A stretch of DNA of 64,000 nucleotides from Persicobacter sp. CCB-QB2 (GTDB taxonomy: Bacteria > Bacteroidota > Bacteroidia > Cytophagales > Cyclobacteriaceae): positions 2,108,001 through 2,172,000 of the forward strand of contig NZ_LBGV01000001.1 of the NCBI RefSeq assembly GCF_001274635.1. Reading direction: 5' to 3'. Every line of letters starts with the position of its first letter. Position 1 is the stretch's first letter. The translations under genes and the position numbers were made by a program. Shown one piece after another: positions 36,804-46,471 of this stretch. The notes beneath the pieces were generated by a model, which was not told the origin of the DNA, ran no database searches, and saw only the letters and a program-made list of their open reading frames with translations.

Positions 36804-38803
36804 CTATCTGATCATCACTTTTTGCTGCTCCCATTTTCCATTTTTCAGCAGACGCAGCATAAACACACCGGTACCCCAACTATTGGACCACTGCAGGGGA
36901 AAAACGCTTGCTCCTTCGTTGCCCAGCTTCCCCTGAGCTACTAGCTGCCCCTGCTGATTCATAATATGATAAACCACCGCCCGCCCGCCGGTATTCAGCA
37001 GCAATTGATCGCTTGCCGGATTAGGAAAGGCCAATACTTCCTTAGCGACTTGCCCATATTCCCAGACCAGTTCCACCCCATATTCATTGAAATCCTGATC
37101 CCAAAGGCGAGGCAAGAGCCCGGCTCCTAATAAATCCTGTCCTGCCTTAACATGTTCCATTACAAGCAACGGCACCTGAGGATCCAGGGCAAGCGGATGT
37201 TGAGGCAGGTAAACCATATTAAGGGCAGTTTCTTGCTCATTCAAATACCAGGGAGAGATATCCGCGCTAGTTAGTCCCAATTGATGCTGATTTCCATTAA
37301 GCTGCCATTGCAGGGCGGAAATTTCCTGATCGCCAAAATCCCCAAACAACCCCCAACCATTGGCTACTTTTTTCATAGTAAACTGTAAAAGCGGCGGCTC
37401 GGCTTCTCTATTCGCCGATTGTAGCCAATCCCCACTTACATCCCCCAATTGCACTGCCTGAAAACGCCATTCAACATCCTGGTTTAGTACTCCTTCCTCC
37501 TGCTGCAAGCCTTCAAATTGGGCGATGATGGGGAGTGGAGCAGTGGATTGCAAAATATGGGCACGCATCAACACCAAATCCTGCGTACTCAAATTCCCAT
37601 CTCCGTTGATATCCGCTGCCCAGGCACCCGCAGTACTCAATGGATCTCCAGTCAATAAGGATCGCCTCGCCAATAGAATATCCAAAGTGGAAACATCCGT
37701 ACCATAAGCCTCATTGGGTAATTCCATGACTGACCATTGGAACGGACTTCCTTTTGTGTTGCTATAAGTCCAACCACCACTAGCATCGGCCAGCTGTGAT
37801 GCACCATTCCAAATAAAGGGGAAATGCGGCACCGGCGTTCCACTCTCCGCCTTTTCAAAGAATAAATTCGCCTGTACCATTTCCAGAACTTTCACATATC
37901 CTCCCAATACTTCCGGCTCCATAAGCTGGTAATCGGCATCAATAATTTCTGCCGGAAAAGATACTAGTGGAACCACCCTGCTGGAATCTCCTGCGGCCAA
38001 TTGATTCAATCGAAAATTAAGGGTAAGCCAATGATCCCCTACCTGTACAGGGCTACCGCTATCCCAACTGATGCGAATCTCCCCATTCGCCACCGCATAA
38101 TGATTTTCTGAAAGGGGAATATCTCCGGCCGTGATACTTTCCAAAGTCAAAGCATTGGGATCAAATTGAAAACCGGCCTGAAAGCCAAAAAACTCTCCTG
38201 AAGGGCCTGTTAAGGGCATGGAAAAGGTACTGTCCGGAGAGACTTGCTGAGAGCTTAGGGTAAGTTGATCATCTTGTGTTGGATCCTCCATCATAAACTC
38301 TAAACGATACCAATGTACCTCCTCTGGCTCAGACAAAAACACCTCCATAGCAAATGCCGCATCTCCTACCCCCACTGATATTGTTGCCCATTGCTTAAAT
38401 CAGTAATCACAACACTTTGAAAAAACACCTCATCAGAGAAAGAAAATTGATGAAGCCCGATTGTATCATTTTTCAGCCCGATGGTCACCGGAGAAGCTTG
38501 TGTTTCAAACGGACGCGCATCTATTACCAAATATTTCCCATCTTCTAATACTGAGAAAACATTTAAATGATCATTTTCCAGTTTACTCCCGTCGTAGAAA
38601 TCAAAACCTGATTGCGCTGTTGCTTGATTTCTAAAAATAACCTGATCCGAAATACCTCTTGAATCAGTAACGGTCAGTGTGGTAAAAACCGGCTGCCCTC
38701 CAATTGCTATTCCTGCATTGGAAAAAAATAGGAAAAGCGAGAAGAAGTGTAGTAAGCTGTTAAAGCTGAAACGAGCAAACAGTTTAGAGATGTAGATTTT
38801 CAT
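36804..38803 (-). CDS. T9SS-sorted surface protein with dockerin-like repeat (frameshifted)
   Basis: Two frames (38366-38803 and 36804-38375) join into 666 aa when one base is added to the C run at 38369-38373. The first part has a signal peptide (hydrophobic FLFFSNAGIAIG). The middle has a cohesin-like stretch (GFQAGFQFDPNALTLESI) and a dockerin-like calcium segment (DINGDGNLSTQDLVLMRAHIL). The end is a T9SS type A sorting domain (VLAFPNPASDQLLLN ... GVFMLRLLKNGKWEQQKVMIR). It is likely exported by T9SS and attached to the surface. A terminator follows. Confidence 0.85.
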
Positions 38804-38892
38804 AGGTTTGATGTTTTTTTTACATAACCTATCCTTTATTTCACTGTTTCATCATTTTTTATGGAATTAATACATTACCCTTTATAAAAAAA

Positions 38893-38917
38893 GGTGACCA
38901 AGCAGTCACCTTTTTTT
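38893..38917 (-). terminator. Rho-independent terminator after the PID-CTERM gene
   Basis: GGTGAC (38893-38898) pairs with GTCACC (38905-38910), with A and T runs on either side, so it acts in both directions. It lies just past the stop of the small sorting-signal gene. Confidence 0.8.
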
Positions 38918-38921
38918 ATCC

Positions 38922-39182
38922 TTATTTTTTTTTCTTTCGTAGCTTATATGCCCCTAATGCGCCTGCCCCAAGAGCCAATAAACCTACCCCCCCATCAATG
39001 GGGGCTTGTGGAGGTGGAGTAGGATCAGGATCTATGCCAATTAACCCATCATTCATGGTTGAAACCCCAGACCTACTGGATTGAGCCGACCTTTGAAGCC
39101 CATTAGACCTCGTTGTATTTTGGGCATGCGCTAAACTCATCAGCCCAAACAACAATAAGATTGTACATAAAATATTTTTCAT
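38922..39182 (-). CDS. PID-CTERM sorting-domain small exported protein
   Basis: This gene encodes an 86-aa protein: signal peptide (residues 1-20, ending AHAQ), a Ser/Arg/Asn-rich and then Pro-rich middle, and a C-terminal tripartite signal made of PIDGG (61-65), a hydrophobic helix (66-79) and RKKKK (82-86). This architecture is that of exosortase/PID-CTERM sorted proteins in Bacteroidota. It starts one base after the stop of the large T9SS gene upstream, so it is co-transcribed and probably coupled. It is a likely substrate for the exosortase at 13.4 kb. Confidence 0.85.
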   Translation of the reverse strand: MKNILCTILLLFGLMSLAHAQNTTRSNGLQRSAQSSRSGVSTMNDGLIGIDPDPTPPPQAPIDGGVGLLALGAGALGAYKLRKKKK

Positions 39183-39183
39183 C

Positions 39184-42069
39184 CTAGTTCACTATTATTT
39201 TATGGGTATTGGAAACACCGTTCGCCTTTAAAGTCAAGAAGTAAATTCCTGGTTGACTTAACCACTTCCTCCCTGAAATCACAGTACCATTCAATGGAAA
39301 ATTATCAATTATAGTACCTGAAATATTAAAAACCGCAACTTCTATTTGGGTAGGTTGTTTAACCCAATCAACATGAATCTTCTTTGAGGTTACTGGATTA
39401 GGAAATACTCGAACCTCCCTAAGCTGATCCAAATCGGTAATAATTTTTTTCCTTACAATTTGTAGTGAAAATCGATCTGAAGCATAAGAAGATGGTTCTT
39501 GCGACACCTCAAAATTCAAATTTAATTCCCCTCCTTCTGCGACTAAAGAGTCTTGAGTATAATGATCAAAAAGGATTAAATCAAAAGCATCTAAGCTTTC
39601 AATCTTATTATTCAACTTTATCTCATAGGAGCCAATCTTTTTGAAGTTTACCCAAATTGGCAACACCAGACTATCCAGTTCCTGATCCTCATCGAAACCT
39701 AGCATTACCATTTCAATAGAATCTCTCTGCAAAGCAATATTATGGGCTGCACCTTTTAGCTTATAGACCGAATAAAAATTCAACATATCCTCTTCTGTAC
39801 CTCTCAAAAAAGCATTATCCTCATTCCCCTGATCATCCAGCAGACTAAAAGTCATCAAGCCTCCATTATTTTGAGTCCGATGAGGCTTCACATTGGCGGA
39901 ATTGGTTTTAAAAGATTCCTGAAAGTTAAATGTGAAATTCTCAGTAGCCTGAATGAAAAAAGCTTGACCCAAGGAAAATTCAAATCCATCATTCTGTCCA
40001 TTTCTTACAATCTGAGTATACCCACCGGTAGCCATATTTCGAACTTGCAACAGCTCTCCCTGAATTTTCCCAAAATGGGCATCCAACACCTCCGAGGAAC
40101 TGATAGGCGCTGCATATGGATTTGCTATACAATTGAAGCCAACCCCCACACCATCTCCTTCCAAAGTTACTCCTTTAGTAACATTTCCCTGATTAACTCC
40201 TCCAGTGGAAGTCAATTTGGTATTGCCACTATTAATAAATTCATTATACACATAGATATTATAACCTTCGCCAGCACTTGTGGCAGAGGCCAATTCTGAA
40301 GCTGTAAGCGCCTCCCATTTATTAATAGACTCATTATATCTATGAACCCCACCAACTTCTACAATTTGCCCATTTTGTCCGGCCCAATCATTAAATGCCA
40401 TGCCATTTACCGGTGCATTAAATTGTGCATAGCCCTGTTTATCGTAAGGAAAGTAAACCTCCACATTTACATTTCCAGAAATCTCTCCACCGGTAATCTC
40501 AGGAATAATCGCCTGAGAACTTGCACTGGCCAGTAAAGTAACATTATCATTGGTGTTTAAAACCCCACCAGCAATTTGAAGCTCTTTTGAAATCTGAAGT
40601 TCATCGGTAGGAGTTAAAGTACCAGTAGTTTTCTCTAAGCGAAAATAATCTATTACTTTACCATTAGTTGTTATGCTTTGCGTCTCCTTACCTGAAAAGG
40701 TCAAAGGGGCAGTTTGGCTGGTTTCAATATTTGAAAATGAAGAACCAATAGTCAGATTACCCGCTATTCTAGAACTGGCGGTCCAGGAAAGATTACCAGA
40801 AGTTAACTGAAGGTTCCCTGAAAATTCAATATTAGATGGAATTAACTTACCTGATGGTTTTTCCACAACCACATCTGGCACTGAATCTAATGCTGAAAAT
40901 GTTTGATCACTTGCTCCATTAAAGTACAATGCAACATCTGAAAACCTGGCTCCGCTACCCAAATTCACATCTCCTTCCACTGTTAACTCATACTTAATGT
41001 CACTAGTCGTAACCTTATTATTGAATTCAACCAGCCCTGTTTCCAAAAAATGCGTAGTATTGTTCAAATTAACATCACTATTTGCAATGAAAGTGTCTGT
41101 CACTCCATAATTACCACTTAAATTGACCGCAGAGGAGGTATTTACCAAAACACTCCCGTAATTTAATACCGCTGGAATTACCGTCACACCTCCTGTAAAT
41201 TCTACTATTGCACCACTTGGGTCGAAAACACCAGTATAGTTCAAATTATGATTCAACAGTTTCTTGCCTCCTGAAAGTGATAAGCTACTGTAGGTAATTT
41301 GAGGAATAGTTTGTTCTGAGGAGGAATTGAAGACTACCGTTCCAGTTGATATGATTGTACCACTAGCCACCCATTCACCTCCTACGTTCAATGTACCATC
41401 AACTGTTATAGCACCAGTGGTCGATTCAATATTTTCAAAAGAATATGCTGAAGCACCTGAAAAACCAACTCCACCATTAAATTTGACATCAGAAGTTGCC
41501 GTTAGAGAGTTCACAATGTAATCATCCTTCATTGTTTTCACACCAGAACCTGAAATTACTAAATCCCCATAAGATCCGCTAGGGACAGCAACGGCTCCTT
41601 GAAACTCTACTGAGGAGGCGGAGGAGGCATCAAATGTAGTTACAGATAAATTGCTGTTAATAATCTTCTTTCCCGACCCCGCTAAATTCAACGTTTTATA
41701 ATTATTAGCAGGAATTATAAGTCCATCACTTTCACTTAAAAAATTAATTGTATAGTCACTCCCGAATGCAGCAATAGAATACGGAGAAAAGCCTATAGTA
41801 CCATACAAATTAATAATAGAACCCTCAAGTGCAAAAACCCTTCCATTAATTATATCTTTCGCAAATACTTCACCTGTAACATCGGTAAAGCCATTTTTCA
41901 AATCAACGAGATCCTGAGATGTAGGCAATTGATTTTCACCTCTTTCATTTTCCCAATTCCCGATCGTACTCCAAAGATTATCCCCTGCAGCCCCAGTCCA
42001 AGTCACCGTCTGCCCCATCCCCACCAGCGGCAAGCAACAAAATAAAAATAACAGTAGCCTCTTCCCCAT
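39184..42069 (-). CDS. Large T9SS-exported beta-strand surface protein
   Basis: This gene encodes a 961-aa protein. After a signal peptide (LLLFLFCCLPLVGMGQ) come WTGAAGDNLWSTIGNWEN, a segment common at the start of such surface proteins, and then many Gly/Ser/Thr-rich short strands with repeated phrases (SLSGGKKLLNHNLNYTG, NLAGSGKKIINSNLSV) suggesting a beta-helix. A later region (about 540-760) has GxxFNCIANPYAAPI. The C terminus is a T9SS type A domain (VRVFPNPVTSKKIHV ... GIYFLTLKANG). Ligand unknown. First gene of a two-gene unit. Confidence 0.87.
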   Translation of the reverse strand: MGKRLLLFLFCCLPLVGMGQTVTWTGAAGDNLWSTIGNWENERGENQLPTSQDLVDLKNGFTDVTGEVFAKDIINGRVFALEGSIINLYGTIGFSPYSIAAFGSDYTINFLSESDGLIIPANNYKTLNLAGSGKKIINSNLSVTTFDASSASSVEFQGAVAVPSGSYGDLVISGSGVKTMKDDYIVNSLTATSDVKFNGGVGFSGASAYSFENIESTTGAITVDGTLNVGGEWVASGTIISTGTVVFNSSSEQTIPQITYSSLSLSGGKKLLNHNLNYTGVFDPSGAIVEFTGGVTVIPAVLNYGSVLVNTSSAVNLSGNYGVTDTFIANSDVNLNNTTHFLETGLVEFNNKVTTSDIKYELTVEGDVNLGSGARFSDVALYFNGASDQTFSALDSVPDVVVEKPSGKLIPSNIEFSGNLQLTSGNLSWTASSRIAGNLTIGSSFSNIETSQTAPLTFSGKETQSITTNGKVIDYFRLEKTTGTLTPTDELQISKELQIAGGVLNTNDNVTLLASASSQAIIPEITGGEISGNVNVEVYFPYDKQGYAQFNAPVNGMAFNDWAGQNGQIVEVGGVHRYNESINKWEALTASELASATSAGEGYNIYVYNEFINSGNTKLTSTGGVNQGNVTKGVTLEGDGVGVGFNCIANPYAAPISSSEVLDAHFGKIQGELLQVRNMATGGYTQIVRNGQNDGFEFSLGQAFFIQATENFTFNFQESFKTNSANVKPHRTQNNGGLMTFSLLDDQGNEDNAFLRGTEEDMLNFYSVYKLKGAAHNIALQRDSIEMVMLGFDEDQELDSLVLPIWVNFKKIGSYEIKLNNKIESLDAFDLILFDHYTQDSLVAEGGELNLNFEVSQEPSSYASDRFSLQIVRKKIITDLDQLREVRVFPNPVTSKKIHVDWVKQPTQIEVAVFNISGTIIDNFPLNGTVISGRKWLSQPGIYFLTLKANGVSNTHKIIVN

Positions 42070-42681
42070 AATTATATCAGTCTAGTGTAAAAATACTATG
42101 GTATTTGTATCAAATTAAATAAAACATGACGTTATACAACATCATATAAATGACAAAAAATAAAGTAGATATTACGCTGATTTTCAGCAGGTTTATCGTT
42201 AAAAAACAACAACCGAAACGATTATTAAAGACATCATTGACTATCTTAAAATAACCTTACATACTAAAAAAAGCAAAAAACTTTAAATTTTATCTTTACA
42301 AAGAAAAAAGGAAACAAAATGAAAAACAACGAAAAGGCGCGAATATTCATTCGATAAAGTCAATATTTTATTAGAAAAATTGATAAAATTCTTACTGCTT
42401 GATTTGATTAAATCCTAACCATTTGAATGCTTTAATATTTGGCAAACGCTCCAAAACCGCAACATTCGGACTGACTAATACCTAGTTACATTTAAAAAAA
42501 CACCAGAACCACCCTATTAAAGTACATCAATATTACATTGAATTCAGGATAAAATTAAGATGCGGTTCAGTTTAAGGGATTTCAAATATTATGCTTTAAA
42601 AAAGCCTAAAAGTAGTCGATCCTCTTCTTGATTGCTCCCACAAAAAAACTATTTTGCACTATTAATCCCATTTAAGATTTT
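42070..42681. other. Gene-free AT-rich intergenic region
   Basis: Divergent starts flank this 612-base stretch (T9SS gene on the left, phosphatase-like gene on the right). It must contain both promoters, but I do not see a convincing consensus match. A small palindrome CTGATTTTCAG lies at about 42178. Nothing else is recognisable. Confidence 0.5.
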
Positions 42682-43326
42682 ATGCTCGAAAAATTCAAAT
42701 CTCACTGCCAGCAGCAGGCGGCTCAAATCCCACAGGAACGCTTGTCTTTATTGGCCAGCCTGGCCGAAAACATGGTGGAAATGCAGGAAAATGGCAACCT
42801 TCACCTCCTTTGGATTGATACCCATAACAGTCGGCGTAGTATCTTTTGTCAGGTGTGGGCAAAGTGCTGGGCAATGCACCATGGGCTGAAAGGCTTCAAG
42901 ATGTACAGTGGCGGCACGAAAGTAGAGGCCATTCATACCAATACCCTGGATGCGCTGAATAATGCGGGATTATTTGTCAACCGGCTGGATGCCCGGGAAA
43001 ATGCGCACTATCAGCTGTATTATCAGGAGGGAGAAGCACCGGTGGCGGTTTTTTCAAAATTATTGGAGGATGCGCCGAACCCAAAAGATCATTTTTTAGG
43101 AATCTATACTTCCGCTACCGCAAAAGAAAGGGTACCGGCTATTTCCGGCGCGCGCCTGACTTTCAGCTTGCTTTATCCGGATCCGAAAAGTGCGGATGGA
43201 AGCCTGGAGGAAGAAGGGGTGTATGCGGAGCTGAATGAGCAGGTGGCGGTAGAGATGGGAGTGTTGTTTGGGATGGTGGCTGGGAAAGTTGGATTGACAG
43301 ATGGAACCACTAATTTCACGAATTAA
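42682..43326 (+). CDS. Low-molecular-weight phosphatase/arsenate reductase-like protein lacking catalytic Cys
   Basis: This gene encodes a 214-aa protein that aligns by eye with the ~205-aa protein-tyrosine-phosphatase/ArsC-like family of Bacteroidota. The P-loop reads WIDTHNSRRS (44-53), where family members have the nucleophilic Cys in place of D46. Also present are YSGGTK (75-80), NPKDHFLGIYTS (133-144) and the general-acid segment PDPK (166-169). The pair of cysteines usual after the GIYT segment is also missing. It is therefore likely catalytically dead or altered. The last residues (TTNFTN) and stop codon come from a dispersed AATT repeat. Confidence 0.75.
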   Translation: MLEKFKSHCQQQAAQIPQERLSLLASLAENMVEMQENGNLHLLWIDTHNSRRSIFCQVWAKCWAMHHGLKGFKMYSGGTKVEAIHTNTLDALNNAGLFVNRLDARENAHYQLYYQEGEAPVAVFSKLLEDAPNPKDHFLGIYTSATAKERVPAISGARLTFSLLYPDPKSADGSLEEEGVYAELNEQVAVEMGVLFGMVAGKVGLTDGTTNFTN

Positions 43327-43460
43327 CACTAATTATTTTTTTCGAAAGGTTTATGTGTAAAAGCGAGCTAAAGTGCAAGAGGCTAATATCCGGGGGAAAA
43401 AGTTTGACTGAAAAGGGAAACCACTAATTTCACCAATTTACACTAATTATTTTTTAGCTA
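43305..43460. repeat. AATT-type repeats (CACTAATT subfamily), left pair
   Basis: AACCACTAATTTCACGAATT at 43308-43327 overlaps the end of the phosphatase-like gene; a second copy AACCACTAATTTCACCAATT lies at about 43420. Inverted copies at 44065-44200 bracket the GxxExxY gene. Confidence 0.8.
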
Positions 43461-43536
43461 GTGCTGGTAAAGGAGATAAAGCCAATCAGGAAAAATGGCA
43501 CTCAGAAAAAGAGACTAAGGTCAAGGGACAATTTTG

Positions 43537-43914
43537 TTATTTACCCATTAAATACCTTTTATGCTGAAGGCTTCTAGCCCCAAAATTCAGTAATACCCCA
43601 AGTGGCGCTTTAGTGATCTTCAAGTAATTAATGATTTGTGCTTCATGACTTTGATCGATCGCTTTTACTGCCTTTAATTCTAACAATATCCTATCGTAGA
43701 GTATAAAGTCTGCCACATAATACTTCGTCATTTGTACGTCATGATAATAGAGTGGTAGGCTTACTTCACGACGAAAGGGTATTCTTTGTTTTTCAAATTC
43801 TAGCATCAGGGCTTCCTGATAAACTGCCTCCAAAAAACCATTCCCAAAATATTGATGGACTTTCATCGCTGCCCCAACAATCAGATAATATTCCTCTTTA
43901 AATTTCAATGCCAT
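43537..43914 (-). CDS. GxxExxY family protein
   Basis: This gene encodes a 125-aa protein with the defining motif GNGFLEAVYQEAL (about 23-35), RREVSLPLYY, DFILYDRILLELKAVKAI (the VADF...ELKA nuclease-like strand pair) and NYLKITKAPLGVLLNFG. The family has a PD-(D/E)XK-like core with D and ExK residues visible (VADFIL, LELKA). Its function is not known. It is a stand-alone gene bracketed by inverted copies of the dispersed repeat, as if carried as a module. Confidence 0.92.
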   Translation of the reverse strand: MALKFKEEYYLIVGAAMKVHQYFGNGFLEAVYQEALMLEFEKQRIPFRREVSLPLYYHDVQMTKYYVADFILYDRILLELKAVKAIDQSHEAQIINYLKITKAPLGVLLNFGARSLQHKRYLMGK

Positions 43915-44059
43915 AGTGAAAAAAGAACACCCTTCAGAGATTGTTCATCAGCTCCCATTATTATATTCAGAAAAATAATAACTATTCACCTACCCACCAA
44001 TTTAAACTAACTCAATAAAAGCCCTTTATCTCTCAATAGCACCCATCCACTAGAAGTAT

Positions 44060-44205
44060 TAAAATTAGCGTTAATTGGTGAAATTAGTGGTTTCTAACTT
44101 TGTAGCAATCAACTTCCATATCATGACAACACTCCCTATCAACACCTTCTCAAACTACAACTATCCTAATTAGTGTTAATTCGTGAAATTAGTGGTTTCA
44201 AAAAT
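44060..44205. repeat. AATT-type repeats (CACTAATT subfamily), right pair, inverted
   Basis: GTTAATTGGTGAAATTAGTGG (about 44072) and GTTAATTCGTGAAATTAGTGG (about 44175) are reverse complements of the copies at 43308 and 43420. With them they bracket the GxxExxY gene. Confidence 0.8.
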
Positions 44206-44216
44206 TGAGGCAACAA

Positions 44217-44244
44217 AAAAAGGCAGTCCTCCCGAACTGCCTTT
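44217..44244 (-). terminator. Rho-independent terminator after the phosphosugar mutase
   Basis: AGGCAGT (44221-44227) pairs with ACTGCCT (44236-44242); an A run on the plus strand gives a T run on the minus strand. It lies between the gene stop (44263) and the dispersed repeats. Confidence 0.8.
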
Positions 44245-44262
44245 CCTTCTTTCAATCGATCG

Positions 44263-45993
44263 TTAAACCAATTTCATATCTTTCTTAATGGCTTCGATGC
44301 GCGCTTCCAGGGAAGCATAAGTCTCATCAAAAGCGGCTTTGGATGCAAGCGGCGTTTTCACTGAGAAGTAGAACTTGATCTTTGGCTCGGTTCCGGACGG
44401 ACGAGCAGAGATCTTCGAACCATCTTCGGTGAAGAACTGCAATACATTGGATTTTGGTAAATCAATGGAGGTAGTTGTTCCGGCTACCAGGTCTTTTACG
44501 GTGGACTCCTGATAGTCGATCAGTTTCACCAATTTGGATCCGTTGATTTCCTGAGGAGGATTCTGACGGTAAGCCGCCATCATCGCCTGGATTTCTTCGG
44601 CGCCGGCTTTTCCTTTTTTAGTCAGGGAGATCAGATTCTCCAGGTACAAGCCATGCTCTTCGTAGATTTCCATCAAGAAATCGAATACCGTCAAGCCCTG
44701 ATCTTTGATCCATGCGATTGCTTCTGCTACCATGGCACAAGCCTGAATCGCATCTTTATCGCGTACATAATCCCCGAACAGGTAACCGTAAGATTCTTCT
44801 CCACCGCCGATGAAAGTTTTCTGACCTTCCAGTTCTTTGATTTTCTCACCAATGAATTTAAATCCGGTCAATACGTTGAAGTATTCCACGCCTGCCGCTT
44901 TGGACATATCTTCCAAAAGGCCGGTGGTCACTACGGTTGAACAGGTAAATTCCTTACCGGTAATCTTACCCAATTCTTTCCAGCGACGTAACACATAAGC
45001 CAACAGCATCGCTCCGGTCTGGTTACCGTTCAACAATTGCCATTCGCCATGGTGATTCTTCACCGCTATCCCGACACGATCCGCATCCGGATCCGTACCC
45101 ATCAATACTTCTGCATCCAGTTCCTTGGCTTTGGCCAAAGCCATGGACAAAGCTTCCGCCTCTTCCGGGTTAGGATAAACCACAGTCGGGAAGTTGCCAT
45201 CAATCACCTTTTGCTCCTCTACCACATGGACATTTTCAAAGCCCATCTCTTCCAAAAGGCGTGGGGTCAAAGTATTACCAGTTCCGTGAATTCCGGTGAA
45301 GACAATCTTCATATCTTTCTGATTGGCAATCGCCTCTGGAGACAACAATCGGTCTTTGATCGCCGCCAGGAAGTCATTGTCTACCTCTTCCAAAATCGGA
45401 ACGATCAAATCCTCATTCTTATCAAATTTCACATCGTCCACAGAAGCGATGCTGTTCACCTCATTCACAATGTTTTTATCATGCGGGGCAATCACCTGAC
45501 AACCGTCATTCCAGTACGCCTTGAAACCATTGTACTCTTTTGGGTTGTGAGAGGCCGTGATCACTACCCCGGACTTACAACCTAAAGAGCGGATTGCGAA
45601 AGACAATTCCGGAGTAGGACGCAACTCGCTGAACAAATAACATTTGATGCCATTGGCCGAGAATACCGCCGCGGTGATCTCCGCGAAGAAACGGCTATTG
45701 TTCCGAGGGTCATGTGCTACAGCCACGCTGATTTCCTCCCCTGGGTAGGTCTTTAATAAATAATTGGACAGCCCCTGAGTGGCTTTCCCGATGGTGTATT
45801 GATTCATGCGGTTGGAGCCCACGCCCATGATGCCACGTAGTCCACCCGTTCCAAATTCAAGATCCTTGTAAAAGGCATCTACCAATTCTGTTTGGTCTTC
45901 TGCGGCCAACAATGCCTCAATGGCTGCTTTTGAATCCGCATCAATGTTCATCTGTAACCAGGACTGCGCCTTTTCAATGATTTGCTGTTCCAT
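44263..45993 (-). CDS. Phospho-sugar mutase (phosphoglucomutase/phosphomannomutase)
   Basis: This gene encodes a 576-aa alpha-D-phosphohexomutase. The phosphoserine loop is TASHNPKEYNG (S148), the metal-binding motif GTDPDADRVG near 300, the sugar-binding GGGEESYG near 400, and the phosphate-binding RPSGTEPKIKFY near the C terminus. The size fits the bacterial PGM2/ManB-like group, which interconverts glucose-1-P and -6-P (or the mannose equivalents) and so feeds nucleotide sugars for the capsule. Single gene with its own terminator. Substrate preference cannot be set from sequence. Confidence 0.93.
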   Translation of the reverse strand: MEQQIIEKAQSWLQMNIDADSKAAIEALLAAEDQTELVDAFYKDLEFGTGGLRGIMGVGSNRMNQYTIGKATQGLSNYLLKTYPGEEISVAVAHDPRNNSRFFAEITAAVFSANGIKCYLFSELRPTPELSFAIRSLGCKSGVVITASHNPKEYNGFKAYWNDGCQVIAPHDKNIVNEVNSIASVDDVKFDKNEDLIVPILEEVDNDFLAAIKDRLLSPEAIANQKDMKIVFTGIHGTGNTLTPRLLEEMGFENVHVVEEQKVIDGNFPTVVYPNPEEAEALSMALAKAKELDAEVLMGTDPDADRVGIAVKNHHGEWQLLNGNQTGAMLLAYVLRRWKELGKITGKEFTCSTVVTTGLLEDMSKAAGVEYFNVLTGFKFIGEKIKELEGQKTFIGGGEESYGYLFGDYVRDKDAIQACAMVAEAIAWIKDQGLTVFDFLMEIYEEHGLYLENLISLTKKGKAGAEEIQAMMAAYRQNPPQEINGSKLVKLIDYQESTVKDLVAGTTTSIDLPKSNVLQFFTEDGSKISARPSGTEPKIKFYFSVKTPLASKAAFDETYASLEARIEAIKKDMKLV

Positions 45994-46471
45994 GATATTT
46001 ACTATAGGATATAATGTATGGAAAAATATTATTGCCGTGGAAAAATTACTTCAGGCTCCTTTTCACTTGCCTTCCTGCCTGAAGTGGTTTAAAGTTCAAA
46101 ACTAAGGCTTTGATTGAAAAATAAAATGACGCAGTTATATATTTAAGGATTTTTAAGTATTAGGAACCATTAATTACATGAATCACCAAAATTTGCCGCT
46201 TTAAAATCCATCTGAAAATTGTTGGAACCACTAATTACACGAATTTGCACTAATTTTTTAAAGGCTAACGACAAGTAAATCCCCTAAAGCGCCCAACACC
46301 AAACTATATTCACCAAAATTTAAAAAAATATTTAATTCGTGGATTCAAAACAATCCAAAGTTAATAGAACCACTTATTGCACGAACAACCACTAATTTCT
46401 CTAAAGCCCAACAACGACAAATAAAAAAAACAATAATTCGTGTGAATTAGTAAAATTCGTGGTTTCAAAAA
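45994..46471. repeat. Spacer with AATT-type repeats
   Basis: A gene-free gap. Copies of the CACTAATT subfamily lie at about 46164 (worn), 46223 (AACCACTAATTACACGAATT) and 46369 (worn). An inverted end GAATTAGTAAAATTCGTGG lies at about 46444, a few bases from the stop of the response regulator. Confidence 0.65.
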
